Shown: piece after piece, positions 26,902 through 34,136 of the stretch | Position numbering within the stretch: the stretch's first letter is position 1 | Layout: every line of letters starts with the position of its first letter | Source of the DNA: a virus | IMG/VR virus record: IMGVR_UViG_3300028571_000062 | Coordinates: 1-34,263 of that record | Reading direction: 5' to 3' (one strand) | DNA: 34,263 nucleotides | Notes under the pieces: generated by a model | What the model saw: only the letters and a program-made list of their open reading frames with translations | Database searches by the model: none | What the model was told of the DNA's origin: nothing | Made by a program: the position numbers and the translations under genes

Positions 26902-28326
26902 CTATGACCAAGTGCCAAGGTTCCAAGAGAACGGATTCGCGGCCGCACTTCCTGGAGGCTGCTCCCACTCGTACGGACCCGTGCTTGATGAGATAGAGAT
27001 CAGGTTGTCGCCGATCGTGAATTCGTCATAAAGAGCATTGAACGAAAAGAGAATCTCGTTCGAAAGGTCCTCATTCCCCCCACGTTGCAAGAGCATCTGC
27101 AATACCTGGATGATGCCCAGGGTTCGAAGCGTGGCGAGCTGTACGCGGTATCGTGGCAGTCCTGGACCCTCCAGTCGCATCGATACCTTCTGGATCAGGA
27201 AGTCCTCGTCCATGCCGAAAATAGACAGGTTCACATTGATCACCTGACCGCTTCGCAAACCGGGAGTGTAGGTGTCAAAACTGCCCTCCACGATGGCATT
27301 CTTGTACGCTGTGAGCTTTGCGAGGGCGAACTCCAAAGCCTCATCACGGGACTTGATAGCGGCATTCACCTCGAAGTATTCATAGATCCCGTACTGCGAA
27401 ATCGATGCCGAGTCCGACCGCTGGATCAGGATAGGGAAAAGGGGCGTCCCTTCGATCTCGACGTTCTCCACACCGATAGGTGGCACGGTAGCAGTCTTGA
27501 ATCTTACATACCGCTGGTTGAAATCCCAAAAGCAGTCGAAGTCCGCTTCTTCATCAAGGAAGTCGATTCCGACCGTCTGATCGACACCGCCGACGCGAAC
27601 AAACGGACGACGTGCAAACTTGTTCGCCAATCGGAAGTACAGCTCCGAACCGTCCCCGTTGAACTTTTCGATGCGGTCGTTGCCCTCCTCCTCGCCTCCC
27701 CGGATCGTTACGCGGTTCCTGATCTGCGAAAAGTCATTCGAGAACGTGAGCGATTCGAAAATCTTATTGTCATCATTGTCGGCAATGTCGAAAGGGGACA
27801 CCTCGGAGTTTTTCGCGAAGAAATGAATGTCCTTGTTTTCATCCACGTACCAGTAGTAATTAATGATCGCGGCAAGCTTGGAAAGGCACTCGGAGATAGG
27901 AATGCGGTTGAACGTCACGGCCGTGACCAATATAGGTGCGTCAACGTTTGCGTATGTGAACGTCGGTGCATATTTCAAAATGATGGCCGCGATGATTTCG
28001 TCGATCATTACGTTCGTGTACCGTTCAAGGACCAATCGCCGATCAAGGAACTGCGAGTAGTCTTTACACTCCACATCACAATTCAAAATAGAATCGCCGT
28101 CCAAGTTTTCATCGACTGCGACAATCACGCCCCCGTATATTTTCGTGGCTCCGTCATAGAGTGTAACCTCCTCGTTGACCTGTGGCTTGAATACCTGTGT
28201 GCCATATTGCTGGATACTGAAGCGAAGCGTGTCTACGCGTTCGTTCAAATTGTCATCCTTCTGAAGCGACGAAAGCAATACAAGATTGCTTCGATCGACG
28301 CCATTGATATTTAGAACGTAGGCCAT
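26902..28326 (-). CDS. Tail hub / Tal-like baseplate protein (474 aa)
   Basis: The protein begins 'LNINGVDRSNLVLLSSLQKDDNLNERVDTLRF' and continues 'EVTLYDGATKIYGGVIVAVDE', 'CKDYSQFLDRRLV', 'YYWYVDENKDIHFF' and 'NRVTIRGGEE'. This domain order is that of phage tail hub proteins (gp27-like, as in Dit/Tal region proteins). It would form the trimeric plug below the tape measure. It follows the tape-measure gene by one base (TAA-C-ATG). No peptidase domain is seen at the C-terminus, so wall penetration must use another protein. Confidence 0.8.
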   Translation of the reverse strand: MAYVLNINGVDRSNLVLLSSLQKDDNLNERVDTLRFSIQQYGTQVFKPQVNEEVTLYDGATKIYGGVIVAVDENLDGDSILNCDVECKDYSQFLDRRLVLERYTNVMIDEIIAAIILKYAPTFTYANVDAPILVTAVTFNRIPISECLSKLAAIINYYWYVDENKDIHFFAKNSEVSPFDIADNDDNKIFESLTFSNDFSQIRNRVTIRGGEEEGNDRIEKFNGDGSELYFRLANKFARRPFVRVGGVDQTVGIDFLDEEADFDCFWDFNQRYVRFKTATVPPIGVENVEIEGTPLFPILIQRSDSASISQYGIYEYFEVNAAIKSRDEALEFALAKLTAYKNAIVEGSFDTYTPGLRSGQVINVNLSIFGMDEDFLIQKVSMRLEGPGLPRYRVQLATLRTLGIIQVLQMLLQRGGNEDLSNEILFSFNALYDEFTIGDNLISISSSTGPYEWEQPPGSAAANPFSWNLGTWS

Positions 28327-28327
28327 G

Positions 28328-30151
28328 TTAGAGCTTCATTTGTTTCTGCAAGATCTTGATGAGTCGATCCCCAATCTGCTCTGCAACGTCCTCCTTGCCC
28401 ATGAACGAATTCCCCGTCAGTACGATATTGATCGTCGGACCTCCGGCCGTTGCCGCTTTCTGCCCGAACAATGTCTCTGGAGTTTTCGTAGCAATCAGGT
28501 AATCGTCCGGGTGCGTGGTGATGATCTTTCCACCTGGTGAAATGATGGCGTCGTTCACGCCCGTCACTTCCTTTCCTCGTCCTGAAATCTTTTCAAAAAA
28601 GCTGGTGACTCCGCCCTTCAGCTTATCCTTGAATCCTCCGACAGCCGTTCCGATCTGTGCGAGTTTATTGATGAGATTTTCGATGAAATCGATCAAAGGC
28701 TGGAGCTTCTCCTTGATGCCTTCTATAGCTTCGTTGAAAATAGCCTTGATGTCTTCCCAAAGAGAAATGAAGAAATCCTTCAGTGCATTGAATGCATCGA
28801 TGTACGGCTGCGTCAGCTGGGTCACCATGTTCACAAAGAATTCCTTGATGGCATTCCAAATCAATACTGCTGACTCCTTGATCCGAGTCCATACGCCCGT
28901 GATCATTGCCCACAAAGCCTGAAGCTTCTCCTCCCAACCTGGCATGATCATATCAAGGAACGTCGCGAACAATCCGACGATGAAGAAAAAGACCTGCTGG
29001 ATTCCCTCCCAAATAGCCATCCCGAATCCTGTGATAGCTCCCACGATCCAATCGATCGCCGAGCTGAAAGCGTTCTTGATACCTTCCCATAGATTCACAA
29101 AGAACGTCGAGATCGCCTCCCAGTTTTTGATGATGAGGTACGCAAGCCCTGCAATAACTGCCACGATGGCCGCAATGATCAGGATGACTGGGTTCGCCGC
29201 AAGAATAGCAAACGCCTTACTTACCATCCCGATGGCACTCGCGAAAAGCTTGAACCCACCAATGATGCTCGGAAGTACTAAGCCAATGATTCCGGCCGCG
29301 GCTGTTATCCCTGCCAATGCTCCAGCTATGAGTACGATATTCGAAAGCAGTTTTGGATTCTCGTCTGCCCATGCCGAGAACTTCTCGATGACCGGCGAAA
29401 TTGCCGTAGTGATACGATCGATGGCCGGTAGCAATGCCTTTGTGATGCCGTCTCCAATAGACTCGAAGGATCGCTTGACACGGGCAAGCTGTCCATCCAA
29501 TCCGTTTCCTACGGTATCCGTCGTTTCTCGGAGGTTCTGTGCAAGCCCCTCCTGAATAGCGGATACCTTTTCGCTTTCCGACCCGAACTGAATCAATGCC
29601 TTTTGAGCTTCAGTAAAACGAACTCCCGTTTTTTCCAAAAGTCCGAACTGACCATTCAATGCCTTTGCAATCGTGTTTGCACTTGAGACATAGTTGTCGG
29701 CCGAAGCGTTCACTCCGTTCTGGTTAACGGTAAAATCGGCCAGCGACTTAGTAAGGTCGGCGACCGATTTTGATTGAAGCCCGAACGTTGAAAGCTGTGC
29801 CGCTCCGATCTTCAGGGCGTCTGCATCGATTCCGGACTTCTTCTCCAATGCACTCGAAAGGGTATTGATGGCCTGAACCTGGGCCATAGTACCCCGTGAA
29901 ACGTTGATGACGGCGTTCTCCAGCTGTCGCTGTGCCCTTTCCGCCTCTGCATACCCTTGTACACTCTTGGCGACCACTCCGGCGATTGCAGCGAACGTTG
30001 CGGTTCCTACCAGTGCCATCTTCTTAAACGCTGGCTCGAAAGATTTCACCTTGCTCTGAACAGCATCAAGATTACCCTGCACCGAAGTCAAGGCTCCCTT
30101 TGTTTTATCGACTGCCTCGAGGACAAATGTGAGTTTTTCTTGTGATGCCAT
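28328..30151 (-). CDS. Tail tape measure protein (607 aa)
   Basis: The N-terminal 100 residues ('LTFVLEAVDKTKGALTSVQGNLDAVQSKVKSF') are coiled coil, and 'AISTLSSALEKKSGIDADALKIGAAQLSTFG'-type helices follow, as in TP901-like tape measures. Residues about 270-400 hold several hydrophobic helices ('IVLIAGALAGITAAAGIIGL', 'PVILIIAAIVAVIAGLAYLI'), thought to form the membrane channel. The rest has repeated W-x-x-I helices. A length of 607 residues predicts a tail near 90 nm by the usual 0.15 nm per residue rule. It begins at a TAA-ACT-ATG junction after the chaperone genes. Confidence 0.93.
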   Translation of the reverse strand: MASQEKLTFVLEAVDKTKGALTSVQGNLDAVQSKVKSFEPAFKKMALVGTATFAAIAGVVAKSVQGYAEAERAQRQLENAVINVSRGTMAQVQAINTLSSALEKKSGIDADALKIGAAQLSTFGLQSKSVADLTKSLADFTVNQNGVNASADNYVSSANTIAKALNGQFGLLEKTGVRFTEAQKALIQFGSESEKVSAIQEGLAQNLRETTDTVGNGLDGQLARVKRSFESIGDGITKALLPAIDRITTAISPVIEKFSAWADENPKLLSNIVLIAGALAGITAAAGIIGLVLPSIIGGFKLFASAIGMVSKAFAILAANPVILIIAAIVAVIAGLAYLIIKNWEAISTFFVNLWEGIKNAFSSAIDWIVGAITGFGMAIWEGIQQVFFFIVGLFATFLDMIMPGWEEKLQALWAMITGVWTRIKESAVLIWNAIKEFFVNMVTQLTQPYIDAFNALKDFFISLWEDIKAIFNEAIEGIKEKLQPLIDFIENLINKLAQIGTAVGGFKDKLKGGVTSFFEKISGRGKEVTGVNDAIISPGGKIITTHPDDYLIATKTPETLFGQKAATAGGPTINIVLTGNSFMGKEDVAEQIGDRLIKILQKQMKL

Positions 30152-30154
30152 AGT

Positions 30155-30654
30155 TTATCTCGGGCGGCGTTTTCCTTTCGTTCCTTTGTTCGCTTTCCTG
30201 TTTGCTTCGTGCTCCTGTCGGATCATGAGGATGATCTGCCCGATGAACCACTGCGGCTGTGCCATGTATTCGTGATAGCCCCACCCGAAGCGATCACAAA
30301 TCCGCACCATGTCCGATACCGTCGTTATTTTTTTTTAGATACTTCTTCGATCGCCGTCTTGATGAATGAGTAGTCAGGCTCCGGAAGGTCGAGGATGAGA
30401 TCCACGAGTCCTTCAGTCTGTCCATCAACCTCCAAAACGTACGCTTCGAAAGATGCGTTATTCAATTCTTCGATGATCGTTCCTTCGATCTCCATTCCCC
30501 CGATCTGGCCTAGGCTGTCGGGTTTGACCTTCATCGATTTGTAGAGAGGCTGCTGTGTCTTCTCGAATTCGCGGCCGGTGATCCACTGCTTGATCTTTAC
30601 GATCTTGCCGGTTACCGGAAGCGTGTGTTCTGTGAATGGGCGTGCTGTAGTCAT
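30155..30654 (-). CDS. Tail assembly chaperone G-T fusion via -1 frameshift
   Basis: Frame 0 ends '...EEVSKKK' at a run of nine A followed by TAA. A -1 shift on A-AAA-AAA continues as 'ITTVSDMVRICDRFGWGYH' and then 'PQWFIGQIILMIRQEHEA', ending at the TAA of 30155-30157, 3 nt before the tape-measure ATG. The second part has the Trp-rich helical look of T domains. This matches the lambda G/GT system, in which a small share of ribosomes shift. The slip site lies at 30328-30336. Confidence 0.82.
30325..30654 (-). CDS. Tail assembly chaperone G (109 aa)
   Basis: A 109-residue protein with 'VTGKIVKIKQWITGREFE' near 14-31 and 'EIEGTIIEELNNASFEAYVLEVDG' later, typical of small chaperones that coat the tape measure in siphophages. 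It stands between the major tail protein and tape-measure genes. It begins 19 nt after the tail-tube stop, without a Shine-Dalgarno sequence. Confidence 0.82.
   Translation of the reverse strand: MTTARPFTEHTLPVTGKIVKIKQWITGREFEKTQQPLYKSMKVKPDSLGQIGGMEIEGTIIEELNNASFEAYVLEVDGQTEGLVDLILDLPEPDYSFIKTAIEEVSKKK
30328..30336 (-). promoter_or_regulatory. Slippery A9 site for programmed -1 frameshift
   Basis: Nine consecutive A on the minus strand (T9 on plus) directly before the TAA of the G gene. A-AAA-AAA is an efficient -1 slip heptamer, and the in-frame stop beside it favours pausing. Confidence 0.75.
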
Positions 30655-30673
30655 GGGATGTAAGAGTGCGGGA

Positions 30674-31684
30674 TTATGATCCGCTTACTGGGTTATAGTC
30701 TTCGACTTCATTGATAAGGACGACGCTGACTGCCGAAGCTTCATCGTCATCGTAGTGGGCCGTAAAGTCCAAAGGTTCGGTAACGATGTCGTCGATTGGA
30801 CGATCAGGTTCCCGAGTCTCAAAGGACACTTTCGGCAGGATGAACGTGACACTAGGGTTGCTCAAGACACCGATCGTGATGTCGTCGCGGACCATTGTCA
30901 CTTCCATTGCACGATATTCTCCGGCGACATAGATGTCGTGGAAGGTTTCGCCTGTGTAATCAACCGTGATAGAGCCTGTGATTTCGAGCAAGAGTGCAAG
31001 AACGTCGCTAGGTGTAAGTTCGCCGATGTTCTGGTTCGTGCGTGCCGAGTTGTTCAAAGACAAAGAGAATTCCTTGACCTTGAGTGGCTGGGCGGCGGCA
31101 AGACCCGCTACGTCTGCCGCGATCTTGATCGTAACGTCGTGGTTGCGGAAAAGATAATCATCCGCCGAGAATGCAACCGAGTAGTTCGCGTTCGTCGTTT
31201 CATCTGCTCCGATGAATTCGACGGTAGCGTTTACCAAGTCATCCACCGGCGTGTTCAATTCCAAGCTAGAAACAAGGCACAAAGCGTACTTGTAGTCTTG
31301 GAATCCGTTCGGCTGTGAAAGTGCCAGCGTGAGCGACGGGTTCTGCGGATCGTTCAAGAGCAATGAGAATTCGTGCTCGTATACGACCGTTTCTCCTCCG
31401 ACTAGAGCCGACGATACCGATCCCAAAAGAGACTTCAAGAAGTGACCGATCGATCCGTTCTTGACGTTGAATTCAAGATCTCCCTCGACGTACTGCTGGA
31501 TGATTTCCGACCCTTTAGAAGTCGTGCGTACAGCCCGTGTTTCCTGGATGAGTACTTTATCGACTACGGGACGGACTCCGGTCGGTGTGCGACCAGCGAT
31601 CCAATCTTGTGGGGCGACGGGTGTGCCACGAGTTCCCTCCTGACCAACACCAAGGTTAACTGATTCGCCGAGTAGGTAAGGCAT
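30674..31684 (-). CDS. Major tail tube protein (336 aa)
   Basis: Beta-rich tail-tube features are seen: 'LGVGQEGTRGTPVAPQDWI' at the start, 'VEGDLEFNVKNGSIGHFLKSLLGSV', 'YEHEFSLL', 'VKEFSLSLNNSARTN', and a C-terminal 'YRAMEVTMVRDDITIGVLSNP'. This layout fits phage tail proteins of 300-400 residues with duplicated tube folds. The ATG at 31684 was chosen because it follows the previous TAA by one base; a longer frame overlaps the 49-aa gene. Confidence 0.82.
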   Translation of the reverse strand: MPYLLGESVNLGVGQEGTRGTPVAPQDWIAGRTPTGVRPVVDKVLIQETRAVRTTSKGSEIIQQYVEGDLEFNVKNGSIGHFLKSLLGSVSSALVGGETVVYEHEFSLLLNDPQNPSLTLALSQPNGFQDYKYALCLVSSLELNTPVDDLVNATVEFIGADETTNANYSVAFSADDYLFRNHDVTIKIAADVAGLAAAQPLKVKEFSLSLNNSARTNQNIGELTPSDVLALLLEITGSITVDYTGETFHDIYVAGEYRAMEVTMVRDDITIGVLSNPSVTFILPKVSFETREPDRPIDDIVTEPLDFTAHYDDDEASAVSVVLINEVEDYNPVSGS

Positions 31685-31685
31685 G

Positions 31686-31835
31686 TTATTTGTTAGCTTT
31701 CTTAGTGGCCTCCTCCAAGTTGACGGCTCGGATTCTTTTCTTGAGGCTTGGGAAATGAAAGATGCGTAGCGGCTTCTTTCGATCACCCTTAGTAATTGAT
31801 GGCTCTATCATACGGTTGTTGTATTCATCCATCAT
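31686..31835 (-). CDS. Small tail-region protein (49 aa)
   Basis: Basic short protein ('MMDEYNNRMIEPSITKGDRK', later 'RIFHFPSLKKRIRAVNLEEA'). The ending 'IRAVNLEEATKKA' is similar to many tiny phage proteins beside tail genes. Its ATG lies 6 nt after the extended -10 TGATATACT. Function unknown. Confidence 0.65.
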   Translation of the reverse strand: MMDEYNNRMIEPSITKGDRKKPLRIFHFPSLKKRIRAVNLEEATKKANK

Positions 31836-31841
31836 ACCGAA

Positions 31842-31850
31842 AGTATATCA
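31842..31850 (-). promoter_or_regulatory. Extended -10 promoter, tail tube unit
   Basis: TGATATACT, TTCGGT, ATG on the minus strand. It stands in the 22-bp gap after the tail-terminator-like gene and probably drives the major tail protein. Confidence 0.65.
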
Positions 31851-31857
31851 CACACAC

Positions 31858-32277
31858 CTACGGCGTGTTAACAATCATTTTTACACATCGGAGCGTGACC
31901 AGTGCTGTGCGGTAAACTGTCTCCATTTTAACGACCGAACCCCACGCACTTGGTGCTGGTTCAACCCAATCGGCATAAGTACCAAGGACTGCCCTCGTTT
32001 TGAAAAGGGAAAGCACCTCGTCAACGACCTCCTCGACACGGTACTCGACCGTTGCTTGACTGTCCTCGTCTTTTATCGGGTAGTATATTTTAATGGTGTA
32101 AACATAGACACGCTTGTCTCTATCGGTGCTTCCGTAGTCAGCTTCGCTCTCCGATGGTGCGACCACTGCTGCAGGGAATCCGTCAAAGTTCGACACCTCG
32201 GTAGGGTAGGCGTGCTGGATTGAAGTAGCCGTTAAAAGCACCTCGATAATCTTCTGACGGATTGACGTATAGCTCAT
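31858..32277 (-). CDS. Tail completion / terminator-like protein (139 aa)
   Basis: 'MSYTSIRQKIIEVLLTATSI' then 'YPTEVSNFDGFPAAVVAPSESEADY' and 'RVYVYTIKIYYPIKDEDSQATVEYRVEEVVDEVLSLF' fit the tail-terminator (gp17/U-like) family, with a helix, beta sheet and long helix. Such proteins cap the tail tube. It lies between the HK97-gp10-like protein and the tube gene, the usual place. Confidence 0.8.
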   Translation of the reverse strand: MSYTSIRQKIIEVLLTATSIQHAYPTEVSNFDGFPAAVVAPSESEADYGSTDRDKRVYVYTIKIYYPIKDEDSQATVEYRVEEVVDEVLSLFKTRAVLGTYADWVEPAPSAWGSVVKMETVYRTALVTLRCVKMIVNTP

Positions 32278-32283
32278 GCAAAA

Positions 32284-32292
32284 AGTATATCA
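32284..32292 (-). promoter_or_regulatory. Extended -10 promoter of tail completion gene
   Basis: TGATATACT, TTTTGC, ATG on the minus strand. It has the same nine-base element as 31842-31850 and is the clearest repeat of the start-site promoter. Confidence 0.65.
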
Positions 32293-32751
32293 CTAAAACT
32301 TGATAATGCCCCGAATCGCTGCAAGAAAAAACTCATTGATTCGCAATGCGGACTTCTCTGCCGCTTCTCTTAAAAAGGGCTGTGCTTTCGTTCCAGGGTG
32401 GTTTACTTTCTTTCCGAAAAACTGCCCCTGCCTTCGATTGGCAAGAACCTTCTTATTGCGTGCCTCAATGACATGCGGACGTGTACCTTCGTGCACTGCA
32501 GCCGCATATTTAGCCCCTACATCGACCTCCCCTACATACGATGTCTTCATGGAAGCCTTGATACTCTGTCGCAGGTTACCGCCTCCCGTCTGCTTGTTGA
32601 CCGGGGCAAGCCGTTTCGCTTCCCCCTCAACGAGAAAAACGGACTGTTCAACAGCCCGTGATATTCCCTTTGCAGCCCGCTCCGGTGCTTCTTTCAAAGC
32701 ACGCTTGATAAGGTCGCCATTCTGTAAACTGATTTTAATCTCGGCAGCCAT
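32293..32751 (-). CDS. HK97 gp10-like head-tail joining / tail component (152 aa)
   Basis: 'DLIKRALKEAPERAAKGISRAVEQSVFLVEGEAKRLAPV' then 'GGNLRQSI' and 'YAAAVHEGTRPHVI' are hallmark sequences of the HK97 gp10/minor-tail family. 'NHPGTKAQPFLREAAE' closes the domain. It bridges head and tail. Its ATG directly follows the previous TAA. Confidence 0.9.
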   Translation of the reverse strand: MAAEIKISLQNGDLIKRALKEAPERAAKGISRAVEQSVFLVEGEAKRLAPVNKQTGGGNLRQSIKASMKTSYVGEVDVGAKYAAAVHEGTRPHVIEARNKKVLANRRQGQFFGKKVNHPGTKAQPFLREAAEKSALRINEFFLAAIRGIIKF

Positions 32752-33075
32752 TTATTTATTCTTGAAAACGCGGATGCGAATTTCCATGTGTCGCGTGCGT
32801 CGCAAGAAGCTATACGATTCGTTCGACATGACCTTGTACTCTATCCCGCAGATAATCACTCTGTCTCCCTGCTTAATATCGCGAACATCGCAGAACATGA
32901 GGAAGTCTTTGCCGTAGATACCATCGTCCTCGGAGCTGAAAGAGTCCTCAAGAGGCTGGACATGGCAAGGAACATCCTCGTAGATAGTCTGCAAGGTCTG
33001 CTTATTCGTGGAGGGGATGTCAGTCATCCGCTTCACTTCTGCATTCTTTGTGTAGTGTTGCTGGATTGACGACAT
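32752..33075 (-). CDS. Head-tail adaptor / head closure protein (107 aa)
   Basis: Small beta-barrel protein. 'NAEVKRMTDIPSTNKQTLQTIYEDVPCHVQPL' and 'IKQGDRVIICGIEYKVMSNESY' resemble SPP1 gp16-type head closure proteins. 'YGKDFLMFCDV' lies between them. Position between the connector and the gp10-like protein supports this. It starts at a TAG-CCT-ATG junction. Confidence 0.8.
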   Translation of the reverse strand: MSSIQQHYTKNAEVKRMTDIPSTNKQTLQTIYEDVPCHVQPLEDSFSSEDDGIYGKDFLMFCDVRDIKQGDRVIICGIEYKVMSNESYSFLRRTRHMEIRIRVFKNK

Positions 33076-33078
33076 AGG

Positions 33079-33642
33079 CTAGAAAGTTACTCGCTTGTAT
33101 CCTGCCAATAGCTTCGGAATGCTCTCGTAATCCGTGAGCTGGTCTTTCGTGACGTACGAAACGGAGTAGCGTCCGATTGTTTCAGATTGTACGGGACCAG
33201 CCTCCTTGTTGGAGCCATTGATAATACCCGCCACAAGGACTGTACAGACGAATTTGATAGCTTCTGGCACTGTGGCTGCATAACCCCACAATCCCGTTAC
33301 CTCGACGTTCTGCAGGTCGCGTGGGAACCAGTCAGACCGTAGGGTCAGCTTGTACTTTGGCGATTCGTTCGCAGGGTACGATAGAACCTTTGAAATATCC
33401 TTTACAGAGCCGTCAATCTTCACTTCCGAGACAGAAAGGAAATCATTTACCAAGAGACTGCTTGAACCAGAACCATCAAAGACTTTCGTCGTAGGAGTAT
33501 CCCCAGGCGGGACAAAGGTTCGGTTCGTCATGAGGTCAATCTCCCTGCTCATGGCTGTAATCCATTCTGTAAGCTGTGCATCCATCGAGGAGTCGATAGA
33601 CATAATCAGGTACTTTTCAAGTGCGGTTTTGTCTGTGTACAT
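33079..33642 (-). CDS. Head-tail connector, gp6-like (187 aa)
   Basis: The helical start 'ALEKYLIMSIDSSMDAQLTEWITAMSREIDLMTNRTFVP' is the signature of phage gp6-like head-tail connectors. 'VFDGSGSSSLLVNDFLSVSEVKIDG' and a C-terminal 'QLTDYESIPKLLAGYKRVTF' match the family too. It forms a ring below the portal. It is linked to both neighbours by TAG-CCT-ATG. Confidence 0.85.
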   Translation of the reverse strand: MYTDKTALEKYLIMSIDSSMDAQLTEWITAMSREIDLMTNRTFVPPGDTPTTKVFDGSGSSSLLVNDFLSVSEVKIDGSVKDISKVLSYPANESPKYKLTLRSDWFPRDLQNVEVTGLWGYAATVPEAIKFVCTVLVAGIINGSNKEAGPVQSETIGRYSVSYVTKDQLTDYESIPKLLAGYKRVTF

Positions 33643-33645
33643 AGG

Positions 33646-33795
33646 CTATATTTCGCAGGTATTATCGCACTCGTCCCGGAGTCGAGCGTAAGGCGTAGGA
33701 GTAGGGCAGTACGGATTCACTGGAATAACCGGAGCCGAAACGACGACCGGTGCTCCTGCGTATTCAAGTGATCCGAATGCTCCTCCTCCAAACAT
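33646..33795 (-). CDS. Small Gly/Pro-rich head-region protein (49 aa)
   Basis: Begins 'MFGGGAFGSLEYAGAPVVV' and has a Pro-rich middle ('PVNPYCPTPTPYARL'). Short 'FGxGxFG' proteins of this kind occur near connector genes in other phages. Function unknown. It starts 4 nt after the previous TAA and is in frame with the connector gene after its TAG. Confidence 0.6.
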   Translation of the reverse strand: MFGGGAFGSLEYAGAPVVVSAPVIPVNPYCPTPTPYARLRDECDNTCEI

Positions 33796-33799
33796 AAAG

Positions 33800-34129
33800 T
33801 TATTCTGCCTTTGCGATTCGTTCGAGTTCTTCTTCGATCAAAAGAACGTGCTTTGACTGGCGGGCGAGGAATCGTGCTCGCTTCAGTGAGTCATTGATAA
33901 GGTCAAGCTCTGCGTCTTCAACTTCCACGGATTCCTGACTTGCATCGATGGCAGCATCAAGCTTTCGCTGAAGGCGACCAAAGACACGACGGGATTTTCC
34001 TTCGAGTCCTTTCTCGTTCGCTGATTCAACAGCAAGACCGATCAAAAGGGCTGTGAAGTCGACATTCGACGACTGTGCTGTCGCTTCCTGGCTTCGCTTG
34101 TAAGGGAGGTTGAGGTTGAGTGTTTTCAT
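33800..34129 (-). CDS. Hypothetical head-region protein (109 aa)
   Basis: A helical charged protein: 'MKTLNLNLPYKRSQEATAQS', then 'DFTALLIGLAVESANEKGLEGK', 'FGRLQRKLDAAIDASQESVEVEDAELDLINDSLK'. It resembles small chaperone-like phage proteins that lie between head and connector genes, but I have no firm family. Its ATG follows the extended -10 TGATACAAT by 8 nt. It succeeds the 97-aa gene across the circle junction. Confidence 0.7.
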   Translation of the reverse strand: MKTLNLNLPYKRSQEATAQSSNVDFTALLIGLAVESANEKGLEGKSRRVFGRLQRKLDAAIDASQESVEVEDAELDLINDSLKRARFLARQSKHVLLIEEELERIAKAE

Positions 34130-34136
34130 ACGTTAG

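Noticed and set aside
27085-28314. 409-aa open frame on the plus strand
   Set aside because: It lies wholly antisense to the tail hub gene and shows no recognisable domain or promoter. Long antisense frames arise here from codon use on the minus strand.
33646-33795. TAG read as an amino acid (recoded amber), because several TAG stops lie in frame with the next gene
   Set aside because: Other TAG stops (capsid at 4961, fibre at 364) are followed by hairpins or gaps, and TAA occurs at the same kind of junction, so TAG acts as a stop.
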